Part shown: piece by piece, positions 17,460 to 26,009 of the stretch
Position numbering within the stretch: position 1 is the first letter of the stretch
How the letters are laid out: each line of letters starts with the position of its first letter
Source of the DNA: CAXSEF01 sp964236695
Lineage (GTDB): Bacteria > Pseudomonadota > Alphaproteobacteria > Acetobacterales > Acetobacteraceae
Length of the DNA: 29,639 bases
NCBI GenBank assembly: GCA_964236695.1
Contig: CAXSFU010000043.1
Span: forward strand, 1 to 29,639
Direction of reading: 5' to 3'
The notes under the pieces: model-generated
Told to the model about the DNA's origin: nothing
Database searches by the model: none
The model's input: the letters and a program-made list of their open reading frames with translations, nothing else
Made by a program: the position numbers and the translations under genes

Positions 17460-19322
17460 CTACTCCCCCGACAGCTCGCGCCGCCTGCGGTCCAGCTCCT
17501 CGCTGTAGCGGCGCAGGGCGTGCTGCTCGGTGAGGATGCCGATCACGCGCGAGGACTCGGCGGATTCCACGACGGCCAGGGCGTCGGCCTCCGCGGTCTC
17601 GAACATCGCGACGGCCTCCTTCACCGACATCGCGGGCAGGAGGACGGTGTCGGCATGGTGGAGGATCTCAAAGACGCGGGTGGCGGTCTCCGGGGCGGCG
17701 TGGGCGTCGGAGATGGTGATCATGCCGGCGTAGCGGTCCTGCTCGTCGACGGCGATGAGGGTGGCGGAGCTGCCGAGCGGGAAGTCGCGGCGGAAGCTGG
17801 CCAGGCTGGTGTCGGCGCGCACCCGGCGCAGCTCGCGGCGCATCATGCGGCCGACGGAGAGGCTGCGCACCCAGCCGACGTCGACGGCGGAGCGGATCGC
17901 CTCGCCGCGCAGGTGGAAGCGCCAGGTGGCGAAGGAGTAGCCGAAGGTGCGGCGCACGGTGATGGCCGAGATCACGGAGGCGGCGAGCACGGCCACGGTG
18001 ACGGGCAGGCTGCCGGTGGATTCCAGGGCGAGGAAGGCCATGGTGAGCGGGCCGCCGACCACGGCGACGGCGAGCGCGCTCATGCCGACCAGGGCGTAGA
18101 CGATGGCGGGCAGCGCCTGGGTGGCGGTGGTGAGTGCCACCACGCCGGCGAAGCACTTGCCCAGCAGCGCGCCGAGGAACAGGGAGGCGTAGAACAGGCC
18201 GCCGCGGAAGCCGGAGCCGATGGAGATCGCCGAGGCCAGCGCCTTGAGCAGGAGCAGCAGGACGACGTGCTGCAGGCTGTAGGGGGCGTCGATGCCGACG
18301 CGCAGGGCGGCGTGGCCGGACGACAGCACCGCGGGGCTGACCAGGGCGAGCAGGCCGACGGCGAGGCCGCCGATCGCCGGGCGCAGCCAGGCGGGCACGC
18401 GCGAGGCGCGGAACGCGGCCTCCGTCATGGTGACGGCGCGCATGATGGCGATGCCGAGCAGGGCCGCGACCACGCCGAGCGCCAGGATCGGCAGGAAGTC
18501 GACGGTCTCGATGGTGGTGGGCAGGCGGAGCGCCCAGGCCTGGTCGGTGGGGCTGAGCACGCGGAGCACGAACACCGCGGTGATGGCCGAGACCACGACC
18601 GGGGCGAGGGTGGCGAGCGAGTAGGTGCCGATCACCAGCTCGAAGGCGTAGAAGGCGCCGGTGAGCGGGGCGTTGAAGGCGGCCGCGATGGCGCCGGCGG
18701 CGCCGCAGCCGACGAGCAGGCGCAGGTCGGAGCGGCGGACGCGGAAGGAGCGGCCGAGCTTGGAGGCGGCGGCGGCGCCGATCTGGGTGTAGCCGGCTTC
18801 CAGGCCGACGGACGCGCCGACGCTGTTGGACAGCAGGGTCTGGGCGACGACGACGAGGCTGTCGCTCAGCGACATGGCGCCGCCGAACAGGGCGTTGGCC
18901 TCGATGGGGTCGACCGGGCGGCGCGGCCACCAGCGCGCCACGGCCAGGCCGAACAGGCCGACGGCGAGGCCGCCCAGCGAGGGCACCAGGATGGCGCGCC
19001 CCCGGTCGACGTTGACCTGGCCGGACAGGCGCTCGCCGTTGGTGGAGAACAGCAGGTGGTGGGCGTGCTGGGTGAGCTCGTTCATCGCGACCACGGCGAG
19101 GCCGGCGATGATGCCGATGACGGCGGCGAGCACCACGAGGCCCAGCTCGTCGGCGCGGACCAGGGCGCGCAGGGTCTGCGGCGCGTGCAGCACCCAGTCG
19201 CGCAGGCCGCCGGGCTCGGCCGAGCGGCCCGACCGGCCGCCCGGGGGCTTGGCGGCGCGGGGCTGCCGGCCCGGCCGGGTGGCCAGGGGCGCGGCGCGTC
19301 GGATCGTGGACAGGAAGGACAT
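17460..19322 (-). CDS. ClC-family chloride channel/transporter with C-terminal CBS pair
   Basis: The 620-residue product has a basic N-terminal tail (residues 1-60), a ClC membrane domain (about 65-470) and two CBS domains at the C terminus (about 490-600), which usually bind adenine nucleotides and modulate gating. The gating-glutamate region is present as GASVGLEAGYTQIGAA (Glu near residue 174), followed by AAAFNAPLTGAFYAFELVIG and GSGFRGGLFYASLFLGALLG. The residue aligning with the internal proton glutamate of E. coli ClcA (the second Glu of its IIEEM) is Leu here, which raises the possibility of a channel or uncoupled transporter. That alignment is from memory. ATG 19322 is chosen because the sequence upstream runs into a repeat; no strong ribosome binding site is visible for it or for GTG 19340. 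Confidence 0.9.
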   Translation of the reverse strand: MSFLSTIRRAAPLATRPGRQPRAAKPPGGRSGRSAEPGGLRDWVLHAPQTLRALVRADELGLVVLAAVIGIIAGLAVVAMNELTQHAHHLLFSTNGERLSGQVNVDRGRAILVPSLGGLAVGLFGLAVARWWPRRPVDPIEANALFGGAMSLSDSLVVVAQTLLSNSVGASVGLEAGYTQIGAAAASKLGRSFRVRRSDLRLLVGCGAAGAIAAAFNAPLTGAFYAFELVIGTYSLATLAPVVVSAITAVFVLRVLSPTDQAWALRLPTTIETVDFLPILALGVVAALLGIAIMRAVTMTEAAFRASRVPAWLRPAIGGLAVGLLALVSPAVLSSGHAALRVGIDAPYSLQHVVLLLLLKALASAISIGSGFRGGLFYASLFLGALLGKCFAGVVALTTATQALPAIVYALVGMSALAVAVVGGPLTMAFLALESTGSLPVTVAVLAASVISAITVRRTFGYSFATWRFHLRGEAIRSAVDVGWVRSLSVGRMMRRELRRVRADTSLASFRRDFPLGSSATLIAVDEQDRYAGMITISDAHAAPETATRVFEILHHADTVLLPAMSVKEAVAMFETAEADALAVVESAESSRVIGILTEQHALRRYSEELDRRRRELSGE

Positions 19323-19434
19323 CGGCGTCGGCCGCTGCACGGGTTCGCGGCAGACGGATTCGCACGCGACCCTGCCGCAGTGGCTTCTAGCGCCGCTGCG
19401 GCAGGATTGCGCGGTCAATCGTCGGGGGGCGTGC

Positions 19435-19565
19435 AAGCAAGGAAGGCCAGGGCTCTGCCCTGGACCCGCCAAAGGGCCGAGCCCTTTGGAAACCCTGGAC
19501 TTGAGGGAGGGGTTCCAAGCGCCCTGCCCTTGGCGGAGTTTGAGGCGGAGCCTCAACCTTGCTTG
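19435..19565. repeat. GC-rich hairpin element (copy 6)
   Basis: It starts AAGCAAGGAAGGCCAGGGC, contains CCAAAGGGCCGAGCCCTTTGG, and ends GGCGGAGCCTCAACCTTGCTT. The right part has diverged from the consensus but keeps the pairing (GAGGCGGAGCCTC). It lies between the divergent ClC and SDR genes, immediately before an in-frame ATG at 19567. Confidence 0.82.
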
Positions 19566-19602
19566 GATGCGGGCCGGCGTGTCCGCCGGGGAGTGTCTGC
19601 GC

Positions 19603-20439
19603 ATGGTCGATGTCGCCGCCGGGACTTCGCGCGTGGCCCTGGTCACCGGGGCGAGCGGGGGGATCGGGCCGTGGGTCGCGCTCGGGCTGGCGCGGGCGGG
19701 GCTGCACGTGGTGCTGGCGGGGCGGGACCCGGCGCGCACGGAGGCGGCGCGGGCGTGGGTCGCAGAGCGGGCGCCGGGGGCGGCGCCGGAGGGGGAGGTC
19801 GCGGACCTGTCGAGCCTGGCGGCGGCGAGGGGGCTGGGCGAGCGGGTGGCGGCGCGGCACGGGGCGGTGTCGGTGCTGGTGAACAACGCGGGGGTGTTCC
19901 GGCACCGGCGGGAGGTGACGTCGGAGGGGCGGGAGGTGGTGCTGGCGGTGAACCACCTGGCGCCGTTCGTGCTGACGCGGGCGCTGCTGCCGGCGCTGCT
20001 GGCGGCGGGGGACGCGCGGGTGGTCAACGTGGGGTCGTCGGCGTCGGACCACGCGGGGATCGACCCGGACGACCTGGAGCTGGCGCGGCGGTGGGACCTG
20101 GTGCGGGCGTACGCGCGCTCGAAGCTGGCGATGATGATGGCGGCGTTCGAGTGGGCGGAGCGGGTGCCGGGGGTCGCGTCGGTCGTGGTGCATCCGGGGG
20201 GCGTGCGGACCGGGCTGGTGCGGGCGGGGGGCGTGGTGCAGCTCGGGTGGCGGGCGCTGTCGCCGTTCCTGCTGACGCCGGAGCAGGGGGCGGCGACGCC
20301 GCTGCACGCGGCGCTGTCGGGGGAGGCGGCGGGCGGGCGCTACCTGAAGCGGTGCCGGGCGGTGGCGCCGAACCGGCGGGCGCTGGACGCGGGGCTGCGG
20401 GCGCGGGTGTGGGCGGCGACGGAGCGGCTGGCGGGGTGA
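19603..20439 (+). CDS. SDR-family NAD(P)-dependent oxidoreductase, retinol-dehydrogenase-like
   Basis: The 278-residue protein is a classical short-chain dehydrogenase. It has the nucleotide-binding TGASGGIG (residues 15-22), NNAG (about 93), the catalytic Ser in NVGSSAS (about 146), YARSK carrying the Tyr and Lys of the catalytic tetrad (about 170-174), and HPGGVRTGL after it. The pattern NHLAPFVLTRALLPALL and VHPGGVRTGLVR resembles the retinol dehydrogenase/WW-domain oxidoreductase branch, usually NADP-dependent; the substrate is unknown. ATG 19603 is chosen for GGGGAG nine bases upstream. An in-frame ATG at 19567, directly abutting the repeat, would add 12 residues. It is followed by a repeat copy and the small proline-rich gene. 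Confidence 0.9.
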   Translation: MVDVAAGTSRVALVTGASGGIGPWVALGLARAGLHVVLAGRDPARTEAARAWVAERAPGAAPEGEVADLSSLAAARGLGERVAARHGAVSVLVNNAGVFRHRREVTSEGREVVLAVNHLAPFVLTRALLPALLAAGDARVVNVGSSASDHAGIDPDDLELARRWDLVRAYARSKLAMMMAAFEWAERVPGVASVVVHPGGVRTGLVRAGGVVQLGWRALSPFLLTPEQGAATPLHAALSGEAAGGRYLKRCRAVAPNRRALDAGLRARVWAATERLAG

Positions 20440-20497
20440 CGCTCTGGATCTGCCAAGGGGCCGAGCCCTTTGGCGGCGTCTTGGTTCGAAAGCCAGG

Positions 20498-20624
20498 AAG
20501 GAAGGCCAGGGGCTCTGCCCCTGGACCCCGCCAAGGGCAGGGCCCTTGGAACCCGTTACTTAAGGGAGGCCGGGTCCAGGGGCGGCTCGCCCCTGGCGGG
20601 TCCAGGGCAGAGCCCTAGCCTTCT
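20498..20624. repeat. GC-rich hairpin element (copy 7)
   Basis: This is a nearly complete copy: GGCCAGGGGCTCTGCCCCTGG, CCAAGGGCAGGGCCCTTGG, ACTTAAGGGAGGCCGG, CCAGGGGCGGCTCGCCCCTGG, then CCAGGGCAGAGCCCTAGCCTT. A partial fourth module (CCAAGGGGCCGAGCCCTTTGG) precedes it at 20455-20475. It lies between the SDR and proline-rich genes. Confidence 0.85.
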
Positions 20625-20715
20625 CAACTTGTTTGCTTGCCCGGCGGATGCGTCATGCGCAACGGCAGGCGTGGCGCCGTGTTGTAGGGGGGCAATCACC
20701 GTGGGGAGCGGCGTC

Positions 20716-20889
20716 ATGGACGACATGCTGTTGAGGCGGGGCGGGCGGGCGCAGATGCCGGAGCCGATGCCGCCGAGCGGGCCGCCGCTGGTGCCGCCGG
20801 ACCCGGACCTGCCGGTGCCGGTGGAGGAGCCGCCGGAGGGGGTGCCGATCCCAGGCGAGGCGCCGCCGCCGCCGATGCAGGCGCTCTGA
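20716..20889 (+). CDS. 57-residue proline-rich protein, unknown function
   Basis: ATG 20716 is preceded by GGGGAG about 8 bases upstream. The product begins MDDMLLRRGGRAQMPEPMPP and is roughly one-third proline, with acidic PDPDLPVPVEEPPEG in the middle and PPPPMQAL at the end. There is no signal peptide or membrane segment, and it is likely disordered. Its stop is followed one base later by the GTG of the quinone oxidoreductase, so the two are probably co-transcribed and possibly coupled. I do not recognise a named family. The strong ribosome binding site and tight spacing argue that it is translated. Confidence 0.65.
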   Translation: MDDMLLRRGGRAQMPEPMPPSGPPLVPPDPDLPVPVEEPPEGVPIPGEAPPPPMQAL

Positions 20890-20890
20890 G

Positions 20891-21913
20891 GTGGCGGCGG
20901 TGCCGTCTGGCGCGGTGCCGCGCACGATGCGGCAGGTGGTGGTGGCCGCGCCGGGCGGGCCGGAGGCGATGCGGGTGGAGGACGGGCCGGTGCCGGGGGC
21001 GGGGCCGGGCGAAGTCCTGCTTCGGGTGCTGGCGGCGGGGGTGAACCGGCCGGACGTGGCGCAGCGGCAGGGGGCGTATCCGCCGCCGCCCGGGGCGAGC
21101 CCGATCCTGGGTCTGGAGGTGGCGGGGGAGGTGGTGGCGCTGGGCGAGGGCGCGGCGGGCTGGCGGGTTGGCGAGCGGGTGTGCGCGCTGGTCAACGGCG
21201 GGGGGTATGCGGAGTTCTGCGTGGCGCCGGCGGGGCAGTGCCTGGCGTGGCCGGAGGGCTACGACGCGGTGCGGGCGGCGGCGCTGCCGGAGAACTGCTT
21301 CACGGTGTGGGCGAATCTGTTCGACATCGGCGGGTTGAGGGCGGGGCAGGTGGCGCTGGTGCACGGGGGGAGCAGCGGCATCGGGATCACGGCGATCCAG
21401 CTCGGCGTGGAGCTGGGGGCGAGCGTGCTGGTGACGGCGGGGTCGGCGGAGAAGTGCGCGGCGTGCGAGGGGCTGGGGGCGGCGCTGGCGGTCAACTACC
21501 GGGAGGCGGATTTCGTCGACGCGGTGCGGGCGCACACCGGGGGGCGGGGCGTGGACGTGGTGCTCGACATGGTGGGCGGGGACTACACGCCGGGGAACCT
21601 GCGGTGCCTGGCGACGGGCGGGCGGCTGGTGCTGATCGCGTTCCTGCGCGGGGCGGTGGTGGAGAGGCTCGACCTGACGGCGATCCTGACGCGGCGGCTC
21701 GTGGTGACGGGGTCGACGATGCGGCCGCGGACGGGAGCGGAGAAGGCGGCGATCGCGGCGAGCCTGCGGGAGCGGGTGTGGCCGGCGCTGTCGGCGGGGC
21801 GGTGCGGGCCGGTGATCGAGCGGGTGTTCGGGCTGGACGAGGTGGCGGAGGCGCACGCGCTGATGGAAAGCAGCAAGCACATCGGGAAGATCGTGCTGCG
21901 GGTGGCCGCGTGA
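20891..21913 (+). CDS. NAD(P)H quinone oxidoreductase, zeta-crystallin/PIG3-like
   Basis: The 340-residue protein belongs to the zinc-independent quinone oxidoreductase branch of the MDR superfamily, which reduces quinones with NADPH. The GroES-like N-terminal domain shows AAGVNRPDVAQRQGAYPPPP and SPILGLEVAGEV, the latter being the family signature. The Rossmann domain has VHGGSSGIGITAIQL (about residues 157-171) and ENCFTVWANLF. Zinc-ligand cysteines of alcohol dehydrogenases are absent, as expected. The pattern is close to the PIG3/TP53I3 type. GTG 20891 is the first start after the upstream stop; ATG 20927 (MRQVVVAAPGG) also fits homologous N termini, and neither has a strong ribosome binding site. 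A repeat copy begins at the stop. Confidence 0.92.
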   Translation: MAAVPSGAVPRTMRQVVVAAPGGPEAMRVEDGPVPGAGPGEVLLRVLAAGVNRPDVAQRQGAYPPPPGASPILGLEVAGEVVALGEGAAGWRVGERVCALVNGGGYAEFCVAPAGQCLAWPEGYDAVRAAALPENCFTVWANLFDIGGLRAGQVALVHGGSSGIGITAIQLGVELGASVLVTAGSAEKCAACEGLGAALAVNYREADFVDAVRAHTGGRGVDVVLDMVGGDYTPGNLRCLATGGRLVLIAFLRGAVVERLDLTAILTRRLVVTGSTMRPRTGAEKAAIAASLRERVWPALSAGRCGPVIERVFGLDEVAEAHALMESSKHIGKIVLRVAA

Positions 21914-22036
21914 AGGAGGAAGGCCAGGGGCGCTGCCCCTGGACCCCGCCAAAAGTTTGCCTTTGTCTTATCAAGGCCGGTCCAGGGCGGCTCGCCCTGG
22001 CGGGGTCCAGGGGCAGAGCCCCTGGCCTTGCTTCCC
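21914..22036. repeat. GC-rich hairpin element (copy 8)
   Basis: It contains GGCCAGGGGCGCTGCCCCTGG, CCAAAAGTTTGCCTTTG, then GGTCCAGGGCGGCTCGCCC and CCAGGGGCAGAGCCCCTGG followed by CCTTGCTTCC. It occupies the whole gap between the oxidoreductase stop and the hydrolase start, and it is open in the hydrolase frame from 21957 onward. Confidence 0.85.
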
Positions 22037-22037
22037 C

Positions 22038-22784
22038 TTGATCCTGCACGCGGTCTCGGCCGGAAAGGGCCCGGTCGTGGTGCTGCTGCACGGGCTGTTC
22101 GGGTCGGGCCGGACGCTGGGGGTGGTGTCGCGGCGGCTGGTGGCCGAGGGGTTCCGGGCGGTGTCGCTGGACCTGCGCAACCACGGGGCGAGCGGGCACG
22201 CGGCGGGGATGGGCTACGCGGCGATGGCGGGGGACGTGGCGGAGACGCTGGACGCGCTGGGCGTGGAGGCGTGCGCGGTGCTGGGGCACTCGATGGGCGG
22301 CAAGGCGGGGATGGCGCTGGCGCTGGGGGGCGCGGTGCGGGTGGAGCGGCTGGTGGTCGCGGACATCGCGCCGGTGGGGTATGCGCCGCATTTCCGGGGG
22401 TATGCCGAGGCGATGCTGGCGGTGCCGGCGGGGGCGTCGCGGGGGGAGGCGGACGCGGCGCTGGCGGGAGTGGTGGCGGACGCGGGGGTGCGGGCGTTCC
22501 TGATGCAGAACCGGGTGCCGGGGGGGTGGCGGCTGGGGCTGGCGGAGATCGCGGCGGGGCTGGGGGCGATCGAGGGGTGGGAGGTGGCGGGCGGGCGGTA
22601 TGGCGGGCCGGTGCTGGTGGTGGAGGGGGGACGGTCGGCGTACGTGGGGGCAGAGGGGCGGGCGGCGTTCGCGCGGTGGTTCGCGGATGTGCGGTTCGCG
22701 GTGCTGGCAGGGGCGGGGCACTGGGTGCACGCGGAGGACCCGGGGGGATTCGGGGACGCGGTGGTGGGGTTTCTGCGGGAGTGA
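22038..22784 (+). CDS. alpha/beta-fold hydrolase, YbfF-like esterase
   Basis: The 248-residue protein has the alpha/beta-hydrolase fold. The first strand is VVVLLHGLFGSGRTLG with the HG oxyanion motif. DLRNHGASGHA follows, then the nucleophile elbow GHSMGGKAGMALAL (Ser near residue 90), VVADIAPVGY, and the catalytic His in GAGHWVHAEDP near the C terminus. RNHGxS, GHSMGGK and GHWVHAE are features of the YbfF-type esterases, which cleave short acyl and possibly acyl-CoA esters. TTG 22038 directly follows the repeat and gives ILHAVSAGKGPVVVLLHG, the expected length. The alternative is TTG 21957 inside the repeat. No good ribosome binding site exists for either. It is probably in one operon with the oxidoreductase. 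Confidence 0.88.
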   Translation: MILHAVSAGKGPVVVLLHGLFGSGRTLGVVSRRLVAEGFRAVSLDLRNHGASGHAAGMGYAAMAGDVAETLDALGVEACAVLGHSMGGKAGMALALGGAVRVERLVVADIAPVGYAPHFRGYAEAMLAVPAGASRGEADAALAGVVADAGVRAFLMQNRVPGGWRLGLAEIAAGLGAIEGWEVAGGRYGGPVLVVEGGRSAYVGAEGRAAFARWFADVRFAVLAGAGHWVHAEDPGGFGDAVVGFLRE

Positions 22785-22790
22785 GGGAAG

Positions 22791-22845
22791 GAAGCAAGGT
22801 CTTCTTTTTCTGAAGAAAAAGAAGCAAAAAGACTTTGCAAATCAA
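22791..22845. repeat. AT-rich hairpin element, left half only (copy 2)
   Basis: A perfect hairpin with arms CTTCTTTTTC and GAAAAAGAAG and loop TGAA (22801-22824) is followed by CAAAAAGACTTTGC. It lies 16 bases after the hydrolase stop, facing the 3' end of the minus-strand methyltransferase gene (22930), as a terminator for either direction would. Confidence 0.8.
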
Positions 22846-22929
22846 GGAAGAATGCAGATGTTTTTGGGAGTGACTTAACAGGTTTTTGAGCTGTTCTTTC
22901 AGGCAAGGACTGCTTGCTGTCGTGCGGGG

Positions 22930-25900
22930 TCAGGGGGGCAGGAGGGCGTCGACGAGGGCCTCGATCTCGGCGGCGACGCCGTCGGCGGCGAGGGCGGCGC
23001 GGATGGCGCGGCGCTTGGCGGTGAAGTGTTGGGCGTCGGCGAGGGGGACGGCGGCGGCGACGGCCTCGGCGTGGGAGGCGGCGGCGGCGAGGTCACGGTG
23101 CAGGGGCTCGGCGGGGTCGTAGTCGGGGATCGGCAGGGTCCAGACGAGGTTGTCGAAGTGGCGCCTGTCGCGCTGGCCGTGCGGCTGGAGGTCGGTGACC
23201 TTGGCGAGGACGGCGGCGCTGTTGAGGAGGGCGACGAGGTAGCCGGCCTCCTCGGCGCTGCGGGCTTCGGCCCAGTAGGCCATGTGGTCGACCAGGGTGT
23301 CGTCGGCGGCGACGCGGGCGGCGCTGAGGCGGGTGCCGGCCTTGGTGTAGAGGACCCGCATGGCGGCAGGGCCGGCCTGGCGGGACAGGTTGCGCATGTG
23401 GTCGACGCGCTGCGACAGCGTCATCCGCGACTGGCCGTCCGCCTTCTCGTTGCTGTGCGCCGCCCATTTGGCCTCGATGTCGCGCAGCCACGCGGCAAGG
23501 TGGTGGTGGCCGGCGGTCGCTGCGGCGGCGGCGTCGAGCAGCGCCGGGCCGTCGAGCGGGATCACCGCGGGCACGGTGGCGAGCAGGCGGAACGGCGTGA
23601 CCGTTTCGCCGAGCGCGATCTGGCGGAGGAAGCGGGCCTCGACCGGGCCGCGCGGCGGCTCCACCGTGGTCCAGGGGTGCTTGTCGAGCGGGCCGGCGCG
23701 GCCGCGCATTCGGGGAGCGTCGCGGCGGTTGCCCAGGCGCCCGGTCGGCTCGGGCTCGACCATGAAGAAGCGGCGCGGAAAGATGCTGGCGCCGTTGCGG
23801 AACCGCGCGCGGTAGGGCGAGGCGCCGACCAGGGTGCGCGGGCGCGGCCAGGGCACTCGGGTGCGGGCGAGGGCCAGGGTGGCCTCGGCGTCGCTGGCGT
23901 CGCGGCGGGGCAGGTGGCCTTCCCAGCGGTCGATCTCCGTCGGGTGCGGGCCGGCCATGACGCGGCGGCCGAACAGGACGCAGGTGCTGGTGGTGCTGCT
24001 GCCGGACTGGGCGCCGAAGATCGGCCAGACGCGCTCCAGCGCCCAGGCGCCTTCGAGGCGGACGCGGGCCTCGCCCATGCGGCCGGCGCGCAGGGGGGCG
24101 AACACCGGGGCGTTGAGCAGGGCGTAGGGCAGCACGAAGGCGATGCGGCCGCGCGGGGCGAGGTAGCGGTCGGCGCCGCGGGCCCAGAACAGGGCGCAGA
24201 TGTCCTGCTGGGTGGCGAGGCTGCCGCCGATCCAGAGGTCGTAGGCGCGCAGGGCCTCGCGGACGCGGTCCTTCATGTCGGCGCTGAGGTGGCGGTAGAC
24301 GATCCAGGGCGGGTTGCCGACGAGCACGTCGGCGCGCTGATCGGGGCGGGACAGCCACACCGGGCGGGCGAGGTTGCGGAACACGAAGGTCCAGATGCCG
24401 TTGCGGCCGGCGCGGTAGAGGTCCTGGAGCCGGGCGAAGGTGGTGGCGAGGGCGAGGGCGTCAGCGGGCGCCACGCCGGGGGTGCGGGCCAGGGTGCGGC
24501 CGACGGCCGTGGGGGTGTCGCCGGCCTTGAGGGCGCGGTCGAGGGTTTCCAGGGCGGACTCGAACAGCGCCTGGTCCTCGGCGAAGCCGGCGGGGATCTG
24601 CAGGGGCGGGCCGCCGGGGACCTGCACCAGCACGTCGGCGCCGCCGACGTAGCGGCGCAGGTTCCACTGCATGGCGTCGCCGAGGAACACCGGCACGGCC
24701 AGGGTGCCGGCGCGCTCCTCCACCAGCCGGCCGAGGGCGAGCAGCCAGGTGACGCGGGCCAGGGTGACGGCGACGGGGTGGACGTCGAGGCCGCGCACCT
24801 GGTCGGCGCAGGCGGCGAGGATGCGCGGGGCGGGCCAGCCGGCGGCCTCGCCGGCGGCCACGAGGCGGCGCACGGCGTGGAACAGGAAGGTGCCGGAGCC
24901 GCAGGCGGGGTCGAGCACGCGCTGCGCGAGCGGGTCGTCGACCGCCTCGTCGACGACGCGGGCGGCGAGCCAGTCGGGGGTGTAGTACTCGCCGAGGTCG
25001 TGGCGCTGCTCGGGGTCGACGAGGTTCTCGTAGAGGATCTTGAGCACGTCGGTCTCGACGTCGCGCAGGCGGAAGCGGGCGGCGCCGGCGGCGACCTGGC
25101 GGACGAGCGCCGCGCCGTCTGGGTGGCGGAGCGGCCAGTCGAAGAAGTCGGCCTCCACGGCGCCGAGGATGTCCGCCTCGCGCAGGGCCTCGCCGGACAG
25201 GAGGCGTTGTGCGTCGTCGACGGGCAGGTCGAGCACGCGGGCGGCGATCGCCTTGACGACGATCGCGAGGTAGGTGTGCTGGAGGAACAGGGCGTCCTCG
25301 CCGACGGGGGCGCCGTAGGCCTCGCGCAGCAGGCCGTCCCAGAGGTCGCGCTTGAGGCGGACCTCGGGGTCTGCGGCGAGCGCGGCCCAGAGGCGGTCGA
25401 GCTCCAGGCGGGCTGCCCCGAAGGTCAGGCTGTCGCGGCCGAACGCCTGGGCGACGGCGCGCGGCTCTGGCAGCAGGTCGGGGCGTTCGGAAAGCAGCGG
25501 CTCCAGCCAGGCCATCAGCTCGTCGGGGCGCTCGGCGTCGGTCTGGTGGCGGGCGAGTTCCTGGAGTTCGGTGCCGCGCAGGGCGTAGGCGATGAAGGTG
25601 GCGCCGTCGGTGGCCAGGCCGGTGACGGGGCGCGGCGAGCGGGCGCGGGCGGCGGCGTCGCGCAGGTAGTCGGGCAGGCGGGCGAGGACGTCGTCGATCT
25701 CGCGGCGCAGGTCGCTCTTCAGCTCGATGACGGTGGCGCCCCAGAGGGTGTCGATGCGGCCGCTGTTGTCGAGCAGGTAGACCTCGTGGGCGATGTCCTG
25801 GTGGGTGGCGCCGAAGCCCTCGCGCAGCAGCTCGGCGACGTGGCCGCGCAGGGCCTCGTGGCGGGGTCGGGCGGCCATCGCGCGCACGAGGTCGGGGAGC

Positions 25901-25956
25901 TTGTCGCGGCGCCAGGTCACGGGCGGCACGATGCGCGAGCGCCCGGGCGTTGCCAA
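22930..25956 (-). CDS. single-chain restriction-modification-like enzyme: PD-(D/E)XK nuclease + N6-adenine DNA methyltransferase
   Basis: The ORF is 1008 codons. Near the N terminus, RIDTLWGATVIELK gives Asp69 and Glu78-X-Lys80, the PD-(D/E)XK pattern at almost the spacing and position of the MmeI-type nucleases. A helical region follows, then the methyltransferase: the lead-in LGEYYTPDWLA (about residue 320), motif I VLDPACGSGTFLF (SAM binding, about 346-358) and motif IV GNPPWIVYR (catalytic, about 548). After that come motifs such as RIAFVLPYALLNAP and a long C-terminal region likely to hold target recognition (MMEPEPTGR-like segment onward). This is the layout of type IIG/IIL enzymes that cut and methylate with one chain. 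The start is uncertain: TTG 25956, GTG 25929 or GTG 25920, none with a strong ribosome binding site. No separate specificity or nuclease gene is nearby, and actual cleavage is inferred. Confidence 0.87.
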   Translation of the reverse strand: MATPGRSRIVPPVTWRRDKLPDLVRAMAARPRHEALRGHVAELLREGFGATHQDIAHEVYLLDNSGRIDTLWGATVIELKSDLRREIDDVLARLPDYLRDAAARARSPRPVTGLATDGATFIAYALRGTELQELARHQTDAERPDELMAWLEPLLSERPDLLPEPRAVAQAFGRDSLTFGAARLELDRLWAALAADPEVRLKRDLWDGLLREAYGAPVGEDALFLQHTYLAIVVKAIAARVLDLPVDDAQRLLSGEALREADILGAVEADFFDWPLRHPDGAALVRQVAAGAARFRLRDVETDVLKILYENLVDPEQRHDLGEYYTPDWLAARVVDEAVDDPLAQRVLDPACGSGTFLFHAVRRLVAAGEAAGWPAPRILAACADQVRGLDVHPVAVTLARVTWLLALGRLVEERAGTLAVPVFLGDAMQWNLRRYVGGADVLVQVPGGPPLQIPAGFAEDQALFESALETLDRALKAGDTPTAVGRTLARTPGVAPADALALATTFARLQDLYRAGRNGIWTFVFRNLARPVWLSRPDQRADVLVGNPPWIVYRHLSADMKDRVREALRAYDLWIGGSLATQQDICALFWARGADRYLAPRGRIAFVLPYALLNAPVFAPLRAGRMGEARVRLEGAWALERVWPIFGAQSGSSTTSTCVLFGRRVMAGPHPTEIDRWEGHLPRRDASDAEATLALARTRVPWPRPRTLVGASPYRARFRNGASIFPRRFFMVEPEPTGRLGNRRDAPRMRGRAGPLDKHPWTTVEPPRGPVEARFLRQIALGETVTPFRLLATVPAVIPLDGPALLDAAAAATAGHHHLAAWLRDIEAKWAAHSNEKADGQSRMTLSQRVDHMRNLSRQAGPAAMRVLYTKAGTRLSAARVAADDTLVDHMAYWAEARSAEEAGYLVALLNSAAVLAKVTDLQPHGQRDRRHFDNLVWTLPIPDYDPAEPLHRDLAAAASHAEAVAAAVPLADAQHFTAKRRAIRAALAADGVAAEIEALVDALLPP

Positions 25957-26009
25957 GGCAGGGGACGGCTCGGGTGTTCCGACTCGGGCGGGGCTGGTAG
26001 CGTGGGGGG

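Noticed and set aside
16926..20618. 1230-codon open frame on the plus strand across the ClC and SDR genes
   Set aside because: It is open only because high GC makes stops rare. It covers ClC in antisense and SDR out of frame, and the translation is low-complexity.
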